DNA of 64,000 bases from Chitinophaga sancti (GTDB lineage: Bacteria > Bacteroidota > Bacteroidia > Chitinophagales > Chitinophagaceae), in the NCBI RefSeq assembly GCF_034087045.1, contig NZ_CP139247.1:7838001-7902000 (forward strand). The letters run 5' to 3'. A program made the position numbers and the translations under genes. Under the pieces are notes generated by a model. It had not been told where the DNA came from. It saw nothing but the letters and a program-made list of their open reading frames with translations, and did no database searches. Positions 9,462-17,296 of this stretch are shown one piece after another (within the stretch, counting starts at the first letter, position 1; every line of letters starts with the position of its first letter).

Positions 9462-10781
9462 TTACTCAGCTTCTACCTTCCCTTCTACAAACTGCTTCAT
9501 CCACTCAGTAGTAACACTCTTCGGTCTTTCGAGAGAGAATCCAAGTGCACGATCCCAACAAAGCGAGGCTAAAACTCCCAATGCGCGGGATACACCAAAT
9601 AACACGGTATAGAATTCATACTCTACCAAACCATAATGTACCAACAGTGCACCTGAATGTGCATCTACGTTAGGCCATGGGTTCTTTACCTTACCCAGAT
9701 CTTCCAGGATCGGTGGTACAGTTTCATATACATTCCATACAATATTCACCAGTTCATCATCAGCCAGGTGTTTCTTTGCAAACTCCATCTGTGCTGTAAA
9801 ACGAGGATCTGTTTTACGCAATACGGCGTGACCATAACCTGGTACTACCTTACCATCTGCAAGGGTTTTGCGTACATACTCTTCAATCTGTTGTTTTGAA
9901 GGATTTGATACACCCAGTTCCTCACGCATATTCAGGATCCACTTAATCACTTCCTGGTTAGCCAGGCCATGCAATGGACCAGCCAGACCATTCATACCTG
10001 CAGCAAATGACAGATACGCATCGCTCAGTGCAGATCCTACCAGGTGAGTGGTATGCGCACTTACGTTACCACCTTCGTGGTCAGCGTGAATCACCATGTA
10101 CAAACGCATCAGCTCACGGAATACCTCATCTTCATAACCCAGCATGTGTGCGAAGTTACCAGCCCAGTCCAACAGACCATTTGGCTGAATATGTACATTG
10201 TTCTTGTATTTACGACGGTATATATAAGCAGCTATGCGAGGCAGACGGGCAATGAGATCCATTGCATCGTCATACATATAGCTCCAGTAATCTTTTTTAT
10301 TAATACCCTCTGCATAAGCTTTGGCAAAAGCAGATTCTGTCTGCAACGCCATCACCCCTACAGTGAACATGGTCATTGGGTGGGTGCTCACCGGCAGTGC
10401 ATCGATCGCAGCAAATACGTGCGTCGGCACATGCGAACGACGTGCAAACTGGGCGGATAAATACTGTACATCAGCTTCGGTAGGCAACTCTCCTATTAAC
10501 ATCAAATAAAACAGTCCCTCCGGTAATGGCTCCTCTCCACCTTTCACTTTCGGCAGTTTTTCGCGCAGCTCTGGAATGCTGAAGCCGCGGAAACGGATAC
10601 CTTCATTTGCATCCAGTAACGAAGTTTCTGTAACCAACCCCGTGATACCGCGTTGTCCCTGGTACACCTGTGCTACTGTTACATCCTCAATCTTTCTGGT
10701 TCCGTGGTTTTTAACAAGGTCTTTAATCTCAACGTTCAGCTCATCGGCCTTGACCTTAAATTTTTCTTTTATATGACCCAT
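9462..10781 (-). CDS. gltA: Citrate synthase, mitochondrial (eukaryotic) type
   Basis: A 439-residue enzyme that condenses oxaloacetate and acetyl-CoA in the TCA cycle. Catalytic residues are visible in GPLHGLANQ (His), VPGYGHAVLRKTDPR (His) and NPWPNVDAHSG (Asp), matching pig citrate synthase His274, His320 and Asp375. The stretch HADHEGGNVSAHT...HLVGSALSD, and the C-terminal YTVLFGVSRALGVLA and LERPKS, read almost like animal mitochondrial enzymes rather than the E. coli type II form. It stands alone between its own promoter and terminator. Confidence 0.97.
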   Translation of the reverse strand: MGHIKEKFKVKADELNVEIKDLVKNHGTRKIEDVTVAQVYQGQRGITGLVTETSLLDANEGIRFRGFSIPELREKLPKVKGGEEPLPEGLFYLMLIGELPTEADVQYLSAQFARRSHVPTHVFAAIDALPVSTHPMTMFTVGVMALQTESAFAKAYAEGINKKDYWSYMYDDAMDLIARLPRIAAYIYRRKYKNNVHIQPNGLLDWAGNFAHMLGYEDEVFRELMRLYMVIHADHEGGNVSAHTTHLVGSALSDAYLSFAAGMNGLAGPLHGLANQEVIKWILNMREELGVSNPSKQQIEEYVRKTLADGKVVPGYGHAVLRKTDPRFTAQMEFAKKHLADDELVNIVWNVYETVPPILEDLGKVKNPWPNVDAHSGALLVHYGLVEYEFYTVLFGVSRALGVLASLCWDRALGFSLERPKSVTTEWMKQFVEGKVEAE

Positions 10782-10826
10782 TTTAAACTGTTAATTGGTA
10801 ATGATAACAAAAAGACGATCAATTGT

Positions 10827-10834
10827 CAAAAGTA
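10827..10834 (-). promoter_or_regulatory. Putative -7 box for gltA
   Basis: TACTTTTG on the minus strand, 46 bp upstream of the gltA ATG. No clear -33 TTTG was found. Confidence 0.5.
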
Positions 10835-10977
10835 ATGATTTGTTAATGAACTTAACATTAATATGATCAGCCTAAAACAGGCGATAATTCATGCGCAAAA
10901 ATGTAACCTACTGGCTATCAAAATACTAACAAGTAAAGAATCCTACATTCACTAAATATTAAAGAAATGTGAATTTT

Positions 10978-12060
10978 TTATTTCGGTGCCCTCATATACA
11001 GGTAGAATCCCAGTGCTCCAAATACAAAATTGGGAATCCATACTGCCAGCATCGGGTTCAGGTTTGCTTTGATGGAAAATACGGTAGAGAACTGCAACAT
11101 AATGATGTAGGTCGCACTGATAACGATACCTACAGCCAGGTGCAACCCACTACCTCCACGAACTTTTTTGGAACCGATGATACCTCCGATCAGGGAAAGG
11201 ATCACCACTGCTGCGGATGATGCGGTACGACGATACTTTTCCACGTAGAATACGTTCAATCCTTCTGCCCCGCGCAGGTTTTCCCTGTCAATGTAGCGGG
11301 TCAGCTCCGGGGTGGTCATGGCTTCCTGCATGTTCTTTTCTTCATGCATTTCGGCAGGATTCAGGGCCAGCTTGAGTATGGTATCCCTGGTTTTAAACCA
11401 GGTCTCATGGAGTCCATTAATTTTACGAACCGTTACAAGGTTGAGTTTCCACACTTTTTTAATGGAATCCCATTCAATTCTTTCTGATCTCAGCTTCATA
11501 CGCAGGTCCTGGCCATGAACATCTTCCAGTTCGAAGTTACCACCACTCTTGTAGTTAGGGTCATAAGATCCGAAGGTCACGTAAGTAAAGCTATCGATAC
11601 GGATACTCTTATCGTACATGCTTTCTGACGCTTTCTTCTTGTTTACGTACGTGTTTTCAAATTTGGTACGGATCTTATTCGCGATCGGTACTGTCCAGAA
11701 GTTACCCAGCCAGAGAATACCACCGAACAGGATAGCTCCTATCCAGTAAGGGCGAAGGAAACGTCTGAAACTCACCCCACTACTCAGGATGGCTACGATC
11801 TCTGTACGATATGCCATCTTGGACGTGAAGAAAATTACGGAAATAAATATAAAAAGTGGGAATAAGAGCGCTGCAATGTGCGGAATAAAGCCAAAATAGT
11901 AGTCTACGATGATCCGGTAAACAGATAAGTTACTGTTCATAAAGTCATCTATCTTCTCGGTAATATCTATCACGATAGATATGATGAGCAGGATAGAGAG
12001 TGAATAAATGAAGGTACCTATGAACTTACGTAGTATATACCAATCTATTTTAGTAATCAT
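10978..12060 (-). CDS. LptF/LptG family permease
   Basis: A 360-residue inner-membrane protein of the YjgP/YjgQ family, which with LptB forms the ABC transporter that extracts lipopolysaccharide. Two membrane segments lie in the first about 80 residues (FIGTFIYSLSILLIISIVI and the IPHIAALLFPLFIFISVIFF region). A periplasmic beta-rich domain spans about 110-260, and further membrane segments follow near the C terminus (AAVVILSLIGGIIG, VFGALGFYLYM). The first cytoplasmic loop holds YRTEIVAILSSGVSF, typical of the family. It starts 21 bp after tgt and is probably cotranscribed. LptF and LptG cannot be told apart here. Confidence 0.92.
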   Translation of the reverse strand: MITKIDWYILRKFIGTFIYSLSILLIISIVIDITEKIDDFMNSNLSVYRIIVDYYFGFIPHIAALLFPLFIFISVIFFTSKMAYRTEIVAILSSGVSFRRFLRPYWIGAILFGGILWLGNFWTVPIANKIRTKFENTYVNKKKASESMYDKSIRIDSFTYVTFGSYDPNYKSGGNFELEDVHGQDLRMKLRSERIEWDSIKKVWKLNLVTVRKINGLHETWFKTRDTILKLALNPAEMHEEKNMQEAMTTPELTRYIDRENLRGAEGLNVFYVEKYRRTASSAAVVILSLIGGIIGSKKVRGGSGLHLAVGIVISATYIIMLQFSTVFSIKANLNPMLAVWIPNFVFGALGFYLYMRAPK

Positions 12061-12081
12061 ATGGCGGCAAAATAATAAATT

Positions 12082-13212
12082 CTAAAGTCTTTGTTTCAGC
12101 TGCGGCACCATTCTGTTCTTCCACTGGGCATAATTTCCTGTTAAAATCTGTTTCCGGGCTTCTTTCACCAGCTCCAGGTAAAACGCCAGGTTGTGAATAC
12201 TGGCCAGTGTCATACCCAGGATCTCTCCGGCTACGAACAGGTGACGGAGATAAGCTTTGCTATATTGGCTGGAGGCGAAGCAGGGACTGTTTTCGTCAAT
12301 TGGCGAAAAATCGTCTGCCCACTTTTTGTTTTTGATATTGATGACACCGTTCCAGGTGAAGAGCATCCCGTTACGACCATTGCGGGTCGGCATCACGCAA
12401 TCGAACATATCAACACCTAAAGCGATGTTTTCCAGGATGTTCCATGGAGTACCCACGCCCATCAGGTAACGGGGTTTCTCTTTGGGTAGAATGTCGCACA
12501 CCAGTCCGCACATTTCGTACATGTCTGCTTCCGGTTCACCTACGCTGAGGCCCCCAATGGCATTGCCGGCACATTCACGGGCAGCGATTTCCGTAGCGGA
12601 GATGGTACGGAGGTCTTTGAAAGTACTACCCTGTACGATAGGGAACAGGGTCTGTTCATATCCATAAGCAGGTTGTGTTTCCTTTAACCGGGCAATGCAG
12701 CGGTCCAGCCAGCGGTGCGTGAGCTCCATCGACTTTTTCGCATAGCGGTATTCGGATGGGTAGGGTGGACATTCATCGAAGGCCATAATAATGTCTGCTC
12801 CGATAGTACGCTGGATGTCCATGACATTTTCAGGTGTGAAAAGGTGACGGGATCCATCTATATGACTTTGAAAAAGGCAACCTTCTTCCTTGATCTTTCT
12901 GTTAGCAGCGAGAGAAAACACCTGATAACCACCACTATCTGTGAGAATAGGGCGATCCCAGCCATTGAATTTATGAAGGCCACCGGCTTTGGAAAGGATC
13001 TCCTTACCTGGGCGCAGGTAAAGGTGATAGGTGTTGCCAAGGATGATTTGGGCCTGGACATCCTGTTTAACCTGCTCCTGTGTCAGGGCTTTTACACTGC
13101 CTACAGTGCCTACAGGCATGAAAATAGGCGTTTCAATCACCCCATGACCGGTGGTGATGACTCCGGCACGGGCTTTACTTTCACTATCAGTTGTTGTCAG
13201 TTCAAATATCAT
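12082..13212 (-). CDS. tgt: tRNA-guanine(34) transglycosylase
   Basis: A 376-residue enzyme that exchanges guanine 34 for preQ1 in tRNAs with GUN anticodons, a queuosine step. Visible are PVGTVGSVKALT, the active-site DSGGYQVFSL, and MFDCVMPTRNGRNG with the second catalytic Asp. The zinc site CxCxxC...H of E. coli Tgt is replaced by SPCFAS, leaving one of three cysteines, while SIHN keeps the His. I start at MIFELTTTD, seven codons after the first Met, because the -7 box at 13231-13238 would otherwise overlap the coding region. queE at 27691 acts earlier in the same pathway. Confidence 0.95.
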   Translation of the reverse strand: MIFELTTTDSESKARAGVITTGHGVIETPIFMPVGTVGSVKALTQEQVKQDVQAQIILGNTYHLYLRPGKEILSKAGGLHKFNGWDRPILTDSGGYQVFSLAANRKIKEEGCLFQSHIDGSRHLFTPENVMDIQRTIGADIIMAFDECPPYPSEYRYAKKSMELTHRWLDRCIARLKETQPAYGYEQTLFPIVQGSTFKDLRTISATEIAARECAGNAIGGLSVGEPEADMYEMCGLVCDILPKEKPRYLMGVGTPWNILENIALGVDMFDCVMPTRNGRNGMLFTWNGVINIKNKKWADDFSPIDENSPCFASSQYSKAYLRHLFVAGEILGMTLASIHNLAFYLELVKEARKQILTGNYAQWKNRMVPQLKQRL

Positions 13213-13230
13213 CTGGCGATTTTCAGGGGG

Positions 13231-13238
13231 CAAAAATA
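13231..13238 (-). promoter_or_regulatory. Putative -7 box for tgt-lptF
   Basis: TATTTTTG on the minus strand, 18 bp before the chosen tgt ATG. Confidence 0.5.
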
Positions 13239-13339
13239 AGGGATTATGGGGTACAACCTATTTTTTCCCCCGGAAGGGGTGCGGACAGGGCTGGAAAAAT
13301 CTTTTTTTCCACAGCACTATACAGATAATTGAAATCATA

Positions 13340-13347
13340 TATATTTG
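13340..13347 (+). promoter_or_regulatory. Putative -7 box for the glycosyltransferase gene
   Basis: TATATTTG ending 7 bp before the ATG at 13355. It is divergent from the tgt box about 100 bp away. Confidence 0.55.
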
Positions 13348-13354
13348 CTACGCT

Positions 13355-14488
13355 ATGTTGTATAACTTAGGCTTAGTAGCCTTCTACAGTTTTGCTACCG
13401 TTGCAGGGATACAGATCCTCTATTACCTGATCGTCTTTTCCAGGGTAGCTTTTTATCGCCGTACCTTCGACGTGGATGCAGAGCCGGAATCACAGTTCTC
13501 AGTTATTATCTGTGCCAAGGATGAGGAATTGAACCTGCAGAAAAACCTGCCTTCTGTACTTTTACAGCGATTTCACGATAAAAAAAATCCGTCTTATGAG
13601 GTCATTGTTGTGAATGACAATTCAGAAGATGATACAAAATACTACCTCCGGTCAATAGAAGTTGGTTATCCACATTATCGTCATATTGAGATTAAACAAC
13701 CTGCCAAGTTTATTCCTGGTAAGAAGTTTCCACTTTCTATGGGGATACGGACGGCGAAATTTGAAAATATCCTGCTGACAGATGCGGATTGTAAACCCAG
13801 CAGTACTTATTGGTTAGCACTGATGAGTCAGGGTTTTACGGATGGGAAAGAGATTGTGCTGGGGTATAGTCCTTATGTAAAAAAACCGGGGTTGCTGAAT
13901 AAGGTGATCCGTTATGAGACTTATTTCAGTGCTTTGCAATATCTGGGTTTTGCGCTGAGTGGAGTGACTTATATGGGTGTAGGGCGGAACCTGGCTTATA
14001 AGAGGGAGTTATTTAACCGTCAGAAAGGGTTTACAGCGCATCATCATATTGCTTCGGGCGATGATGATCTGTTTGTGAATGCGGCGGCGAATAGGGGGAA
14101 TGTGGGTGTGGTGATCAATAAACAGGCATTTACTTATTCTGAGCCGAAGACGAGCTGGCGGAAGTGGTTTTTGCAGAAGACGAGGCATATGAGCACCGGG
14201 AAGCATTACCGGTTTAGTCATAAATTACTGTTGGGGTTGTTTAGTTTGACGCATTTTCTTTTTTATCCGCTGTTTATAGTGAGTTTATTTTTTCAGCCGA
14301 TGATGATTTATGTGTTGGGGATATTTGGGGGGAAGATGTTGTTACAGTCGGTGATTACGTTTTTGGCGATGAAGAAGTTGGATGAGGGGGATTTGTTTAA
14401 GTTCAGTTGGTTTATGGATATCTTTATGTGTTTGTATTATGTGATATTTACGCCGGCGTTGTTGTTTAAGTCGAAGAACAAGTGGTAA
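13355..14488 (+). CDS. Family 2 glycosyltransferase, membrane-bound
   Basis: A 377-residue GT-A fold enzyme, probably transferring a sugar from a nucleotide donor to an envelope glycan. An N-terminal membrane helix (VAFYSFATVAGIQILYYLIV) precedes the catalytic domain with VIICAKDEE, VIVVNDNSEDDT, the metal-binding LLTDADCKP and a QKTRH motif of the QxxRW kind. Hydrophobic segments near the C terminus (LFSLTHFLFYPLFIVSLFF and beyond) anchor it again. The longer upstream reading frame overlaps tgt antisense, so I start at MLYNLGL. The 3' half is visibly richer in GGG, TTG and GCG codons than the 5' half. Confidence 0.88.
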   Translation: MLYNLGLVAFYSFATVAGIQILYYLIVFSRVAFYRRTFDVDAEPESQFSVIICAKDEELNLQKNLPSVLLQRFHDKKNPSYEVIVVNDNSEDDTKYYLRSIEVGYPHYRHIEIKQPAKFIPGKKFPLSMGIRTAKFENILLTDADCKPSSTYWLALMSQGFTDGKEIVLGYSPYVKKPGLLNKVIRYETYFSALQYLGFALSGVTYMGVGRNLAYKRELFNRQKGFTAHHHIASGDDDLFVNAAANRGNVGVVINKQAFTYSEPKTSWRKWFLQKTRHMSTGKHYRFSHKLLLGLFSLTHFLFYPLFIVSLFFQPMMIYVLGIFGGKMLLQSVITFLAMKKLDEGDLFKFSWFMDIFMCLYYVIFTPALLFKSKNKW

Positions 14489-14511
14489 TAGCAAAGGCCG
14501 GGTATTTTTTG

Positions 14512-14519
14512 TAATTTTG
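14512..14519 (+). promoter_or_regulatory. Putative -7 box for the polyvalent-kinase gene
   Basis: TAATTTTG ending 5 bp before the ATG at 14525. This implies an essentially leaderless transcript. Confidence 0.5.
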
Positions 14520-14524
14520 TACAA

Positions 14525-15172
14525 ATGTTAAGTAATGATACCAGTAGAAAACTTGAACATATCGTTGGAGGCCTTAGCCTTGAAGAGGAAGCAGATCATT
14601 GCACAGCAACCCGAAATTACTTATGCGCAAGCTTTAGCACAAGTAGAACGGTTAAAAAAGACTTCGAACGTAACGCAATCATCAAAAAAGAGCAGGCCGA
14701 ATACCTAAAAGATTATGCTACCCGCAATCATTTATGGGTGAGCGGCCTGCTGGATAAAGACCTCTACCTGACCCGGGGAGGAGAAGCAGAAGTTTACTTT
14801 GGCAAAGACAGGCATAGCGTCATAAAAGTGAATGACGCTATCTATTATGCAACCTGGCTTGAATTCTTCAATAGCATTACCATTCATAACCTCGTTTTCC
14901 CCGATACTACTTACACTTTCCTGGGATTTATTGAGACTGATGGCATTTTAAAAGCCGTTTTACAACAACCTTTTATCATCTCTGACGATCAGGTGGATCT
15001 AAAGGATGTAACGCAACACCTTGCCTTTAACGGTTTCGAAAATATAAAACGGAACGATTATAAGAATAACACTCTTGGTATTCTTTTAGAAGATATCCAT
15101 GATGAAAATGTCGTTTCTAATAAAGGTGCTTTATTTTTTATCGATACCGTTTTTTATACTATTTCAGAATAG
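14525..15172 (+). CDS. Orphan polyvalent-protein-type kinase-like domain protein
   Basis: A 215-residue protein resembling the putative polyvalent protein kinase domain found in large phage and mobile-element proteins. Supporting blocks are KLEHIVGG, YLCASFSTSRTVKKDF, GGEAEVYFGKD (a degenerate glycine-rich loop), VIKVNDAIYYATW (Lys), FPDTTYTFLGF, LGILLEDIHDENVV (resembling the catalytic loop) and FFIDTVFY (DFG-like Asp). It stands alone between two chromosomal genes, with no phage genes nearby, so it is probably a domesticated or relict mobile gene. The 5' 180 bp are also open in a second frame. It ends 22 bp before the rsmG start, and the -7 box of rsmG begins just after its stop. Confidence 0.7.
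   Translation: MLSNDTSRKLEHIVGGLSLEEEADHCTATRNYLCASFSTSRTVKKDFERNAIIKKEQAEYLKDYATRNHLWVSGLLDKDLYLTRGGEAEVYFGKDRHSVIKVNDAIYYATWLEFFNSITIHNLVFPDTTYTFLGFIETDGILKAVLQQPFIISDDQVDLKDVTQHLAFNGFENIKRNDYKNNTLGILLEDIHDENVVSNKGALFFIDTVFYTISE
14535..14708 (+). other. Overlapping 57-codon reading frame inside the kinase-like gene
   Basis: Starting 10 bp after the main ATG, in a different frame, is a frame reading MIPVENLNIS ... ALKRKQIIAQQPEITYAQAL ... QVERLKK. It looks like an amphipathic helical small protein rather than shadow sequence. Both frames look protein-like, which is unusual. It could be a genuine small overlapping gene or chance; no expression evidence is available. Confidence 0.3.
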
Positions 15173-15177
15173 CATCC

Positions 15178-15185
15178 TACCTTTG
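15178..15185 (+). promoter_or_regulatory. Putative -7 box for rsmG
   Basis: TACCTTTG ending 9 bp before the rsmG ATG. Confidence 0.55.
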
Positions 15186-15194
15186 CGCCTACAT

Positions 15195-15818
15195 ATGGAC
15201 ATCATTCAAAAATACTTCGGGGACTTCACCCCTACCCAGGTCGGACAATTCTCAGCACTGTTCGAACTTTACAAGGATTGGAACGAAAAGATCAACGTCA
15301 TTTCCCGTAAAGACATTGATGCCTTATATGAAAAACACGTGCTGCACTCACTGGCAATCGCTGCAATTGCTGACTTCCCGGATGGCCACCAGGTAATCGA
15401 CCTTGGTACTGGTGGTGGTTTCCCAGGCATTCCACTGGCTATTTTTTTCCCGGAGGTAAAGTTCCACCTTGTGGACGCCATTGGTAAAAAGATCAAAGTA
15501 GTACAGGGTGTAGCCGAAGCACTGGAATTAAAGAACGTAACCACTGCCCACTCCCGCGCAGAAGATATCAGGGATAGAAAATTCGATGTCATTGTATCCC
15601 GTGCTGTAGCTCCCCTCAAGGACCTTTGGCGCTGGGGAAAACCATTGGTTAAAAAAGCCCCTGCTCATGCCCAGGAACCCGGTCTCATTTGCCTGAAAGG
15701 CGGCGACCTGGCCCTGGAAGTACAGGAAAGTGGCCTCAGACCCCGCCTTACTCCCGTTTACCAGCTATTCCCTGAAGAGTTCTTCAAGGAAAAATTCGTA
15801 GTAGTGGTAAATAAGTAA
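15195..15818 (+). CDS. rsmG: 16S rRNA (guanine(527)-N7)-methyltransferase RsmG
   Basis: A 207-residue SAM-dependent methyltransferase that modifies G527 of 16S rRNA; loss in other bacteria gives low-level streptomycin resistance. Visible are YKDWNEKINVISRKD near residues 26-40, HVLHSLAI, the SAM motif VIDLGTGGGFPGIPLAI, FHLVDAIGKKI, and VSRAVAPLKDLWRW with the conserved SRA. The start at MDIIQKYFG is supported by the -7 box immediately upstream; the longer frame would overlap the preceding gene. Confidence 0.96.
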   Translation: MDIIQKYFGDFTPTQVGQFSALFELYKDWNEKINVISRKDIDALYEKHVLHSLAIAAIADFPDGHQVIDLGTGGGFPGIPLAIFFPEVKFHLVDAIGKKIKVVQGVAEALELKNVTTAHSRAEDIRDRKFDVIVSRAVAPLKDLWRWGKPLVKKAPAHAQEPGLICLKGGDLALEVQESGLRPRLTPVYQLFPEEFFKEKFVVVVNK

Positions 15819-15926
15819 AATAATTCCTCTCTTAAATTATTGATTTTCATTATTTATAACCTAAATTCAAAAAAACTTTCCTGAACTTTAAAATATCCTG
15901 CATTTTCCTTCGTCTCCAATAATAAG

Positions 15927-16511
15927 ATGAAAGAATTGCTCCTAACAAAAACGCCTCTAGCTATGGCTGCTGAACAAAATGAGCGCATACAGGAAACGGT
16001 GCGGAAGGAGCGGCAACGTCTACTCCATTTTATCCGGAAACGGGTGAATAATGTGGCGGATGCAGAAGATATTTTACAGGACGTTTTGTATCAGTTTACG
16101 GAATACTCCCGGCTGGGTAGTCAGATTGACTCTATTACCGCCTGGTTATTCACCGTAACACGTAATAAAATTACCGACTGGTTCCGCAAAAAACGGGAGA
16201 CTACCTTCAGCGATCATACACAGGAAATAGATGGAGAAGAGACTTTGTTCCTATCCGAACTGATAGCCGATCAGGACGCCAAAAGTGACGCACCACTCAC
16301 ACGAAAAATTTTAGCAGAAGCGATTATGGAAGCCATAGAAGAGCTGCCGGAAGAACAGCGCTATGCATTTATACAGCATGAACTGGAAGGGAAATCCTTC
16401 AAGGAATTGTCTGCTGAAACCGGCATACCCGTGAATACCCTATTATCGAGAAAACGCTATGCTGTACTGCACCTTCGCGAACGGCTGGCACAATTGTATG
16501 AAGAATTGTAA
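15927..16511 (+). CDS. ECF-type RNA polymerase sigma factor
   Basis: A 194-residue sigma-70 family protein. Region 2 is recognisable in FIRKRVNNVADAEDILQDVLYQF and ITAWLFTVTRNKITDWFRKKR. Region 4 is IEELPEEQRYAFIQHELEGKS...LSAETGIPVNTLLSRKRYAVLHLRERL. An acidic linker lies between. It starts 108 bp after rsmG and is followed after 10 bp by a small membrane protein, probably in one operon. No classical anti-sigma factor is adjacent; the membrane protein could play that part, which is inference. A start at the Met of MAAEQNE, 12 codons in, is also possible. Confidence 0.92.
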   Translation: MKELLLTKTPLAMAAEQNERIQETVRKERQRLLHFIRKRVNNVADAEDILQDVLYQFTEYSRLGSQIDSITAWLFTVTRNKITDWFRKKRETTFSDHTQEIDGEETLFLSELIADQDAKSDAPLTRKILAEAIMEAIEELPEEQRYAFIQHELEGKSFKELSAETGIPVNTLLSRKRYAVLHLRERLAQLYEEL

Positions 16512-16521
16512 AACACATTAT

Positions 16522-16962
16522 ATGTTTAAGAGAGGAGACAAAAAGCCGAAGGCTTTACATATTTTAAAGTTCATTGTCATGGGGGCGGTTTTCGTCACCG
16601 CACTGGGCTTCGGTATCCGTGAACTGTGGAATTGCCTGATACCTGAATTATTCCATGGACCAGTCATTACTTTCTGGCAGGGTTTAGGCCTTTGCCTGTT
16701 GGGTAAAATGCTCTTTGGATGGCACGGCGGCGGCCCGGGCGGTTTTAGAAGGAACAGAAGAGCCTGGGATGAAAAGCTGAAAGAACGCTATGCAAATATG
16801 ACACCGGAAGACAGGGAGCGAATGAAAGAAGGATTGAAGAACTGGTGCCGGCCTAATAACCGCTTTAGCCGCTGGTATGATGATATCGACGCAAATGCTG
16901 ATCAGGCTAAACAAGCAACTAAACAAGACGAAAGTAAACCAGATATAGGAACCAATATTTAA
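16522..16962 (+). CDS. Small membrane protein in the sigma-factor operon
   Basis: A 146-residue protein with two hydrophobic segments, ILKFIVMGAVFVTALGFGI (about 13-31) and ITFWQGLGLCLLGKMLFGW (about 50-68). A glycine/arginine-rich stretch (GGGPGGFRRNRR) and a charged cytoplasmic tail follow. The WNCLIPELFHGPVITFWQ block recurs in small proteins next to ECF sigma genes in Bacteroidota, from memory. Function unknown; sensing or sigma control is a guess. An alternative start at 16498 would overlap the sigma gene. Confidence 0.7.
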   Translation: MFKRGDKKPKALHILKFIVMGAVFVTALGFGIRELWNCLIPELFHGPVITFWQGLGLCLLGKMLFGWHGGGPGGFRRNRRAWDEKLKERYANMTPEDRERMKEGLKNWCRPNNRFSRWYDDIDANADQAKQATKQDESKPDIGTNI

Positions 16963-17011
16963 TGTAGCCATGCTCTCCTTTGCCATTCAACCATCTACAA
17001 CTTTTAATGCT

Positions 17012-17221
17012 ATGATAGGCATATTCAAAACTAATATAGCGACACCGGAAGAAAGAACAAATGTACTCCATGCCATCCGGAACAATTATGAAGTAGGTCA
17101 GTGCCATGTAGACCTCGAGGATTGTGATAAGGTATTGAGGATTGTGAATATGAGTGTGGAAGAGAATGAGATGATAAAATTTGTGCAGCAGCAGGGGTTT
17201 AATTGTGAGGTGTTAGACTAA
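17012..17221 (+). CDS. Small HMA-like (ferredoxin-fold) protein without CxxC
   Basis: A 69-residue protein whose pattern (MIGIFKTNIATPEERTNVLH ... CHVDLEDCDKVLRI ... IKFVQQQGFNCEVLD) fits the beta-alpha-beta-beta-alpha-beta fold of heavy-metal-associated domains. It lacks the CxxC metal site. It follows the sigma operon membrane protein by 50 bp and precedes a terminator, so it is probably the last gene of that operon. Function unknown. Confidence 0.65.
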   Translation: MIGIFKTNIATPEERTNVLHAIRNNYEVGQCHVDLEDCDKVLRIVNMSVEENEMIKFVQQQGFNCEVLD

Positions 17222-17246
17222 CAATTATTATACGGATTACGATGAT

Positions 17247-17276
17247 AAAAAGGATGTACATTGTGCATCCTTTTTT
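17247..17276 (+). terminator. Terminator of the sigma-factor operon
   Basis: Stem aaaaggatgtaca with its complement (one G-T pair) and a T6 tail, 26 bp after the stop at 17221. Confidence 0.85.
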
Positions 17277-17296
17277 AATTGTTAATCTTAATACTA

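Noticed and set aside
10044..10460. 138-residue plus-strand frame inside gltA
   Set aside because: It overlaps conserved citrate synthase sequence on the other strand and has shadow-like composition.
13151..13354. N-terminal extension of the glycosyltransferase frame
   Set aside because: It overlaps the tgt coding region antisense and both promoter boxes, and lacks family similarity.
15269..15619. Minus-strand frame inside rsmG
   Set aside because: It is fully covered by rsmG motifs on the plus strand.
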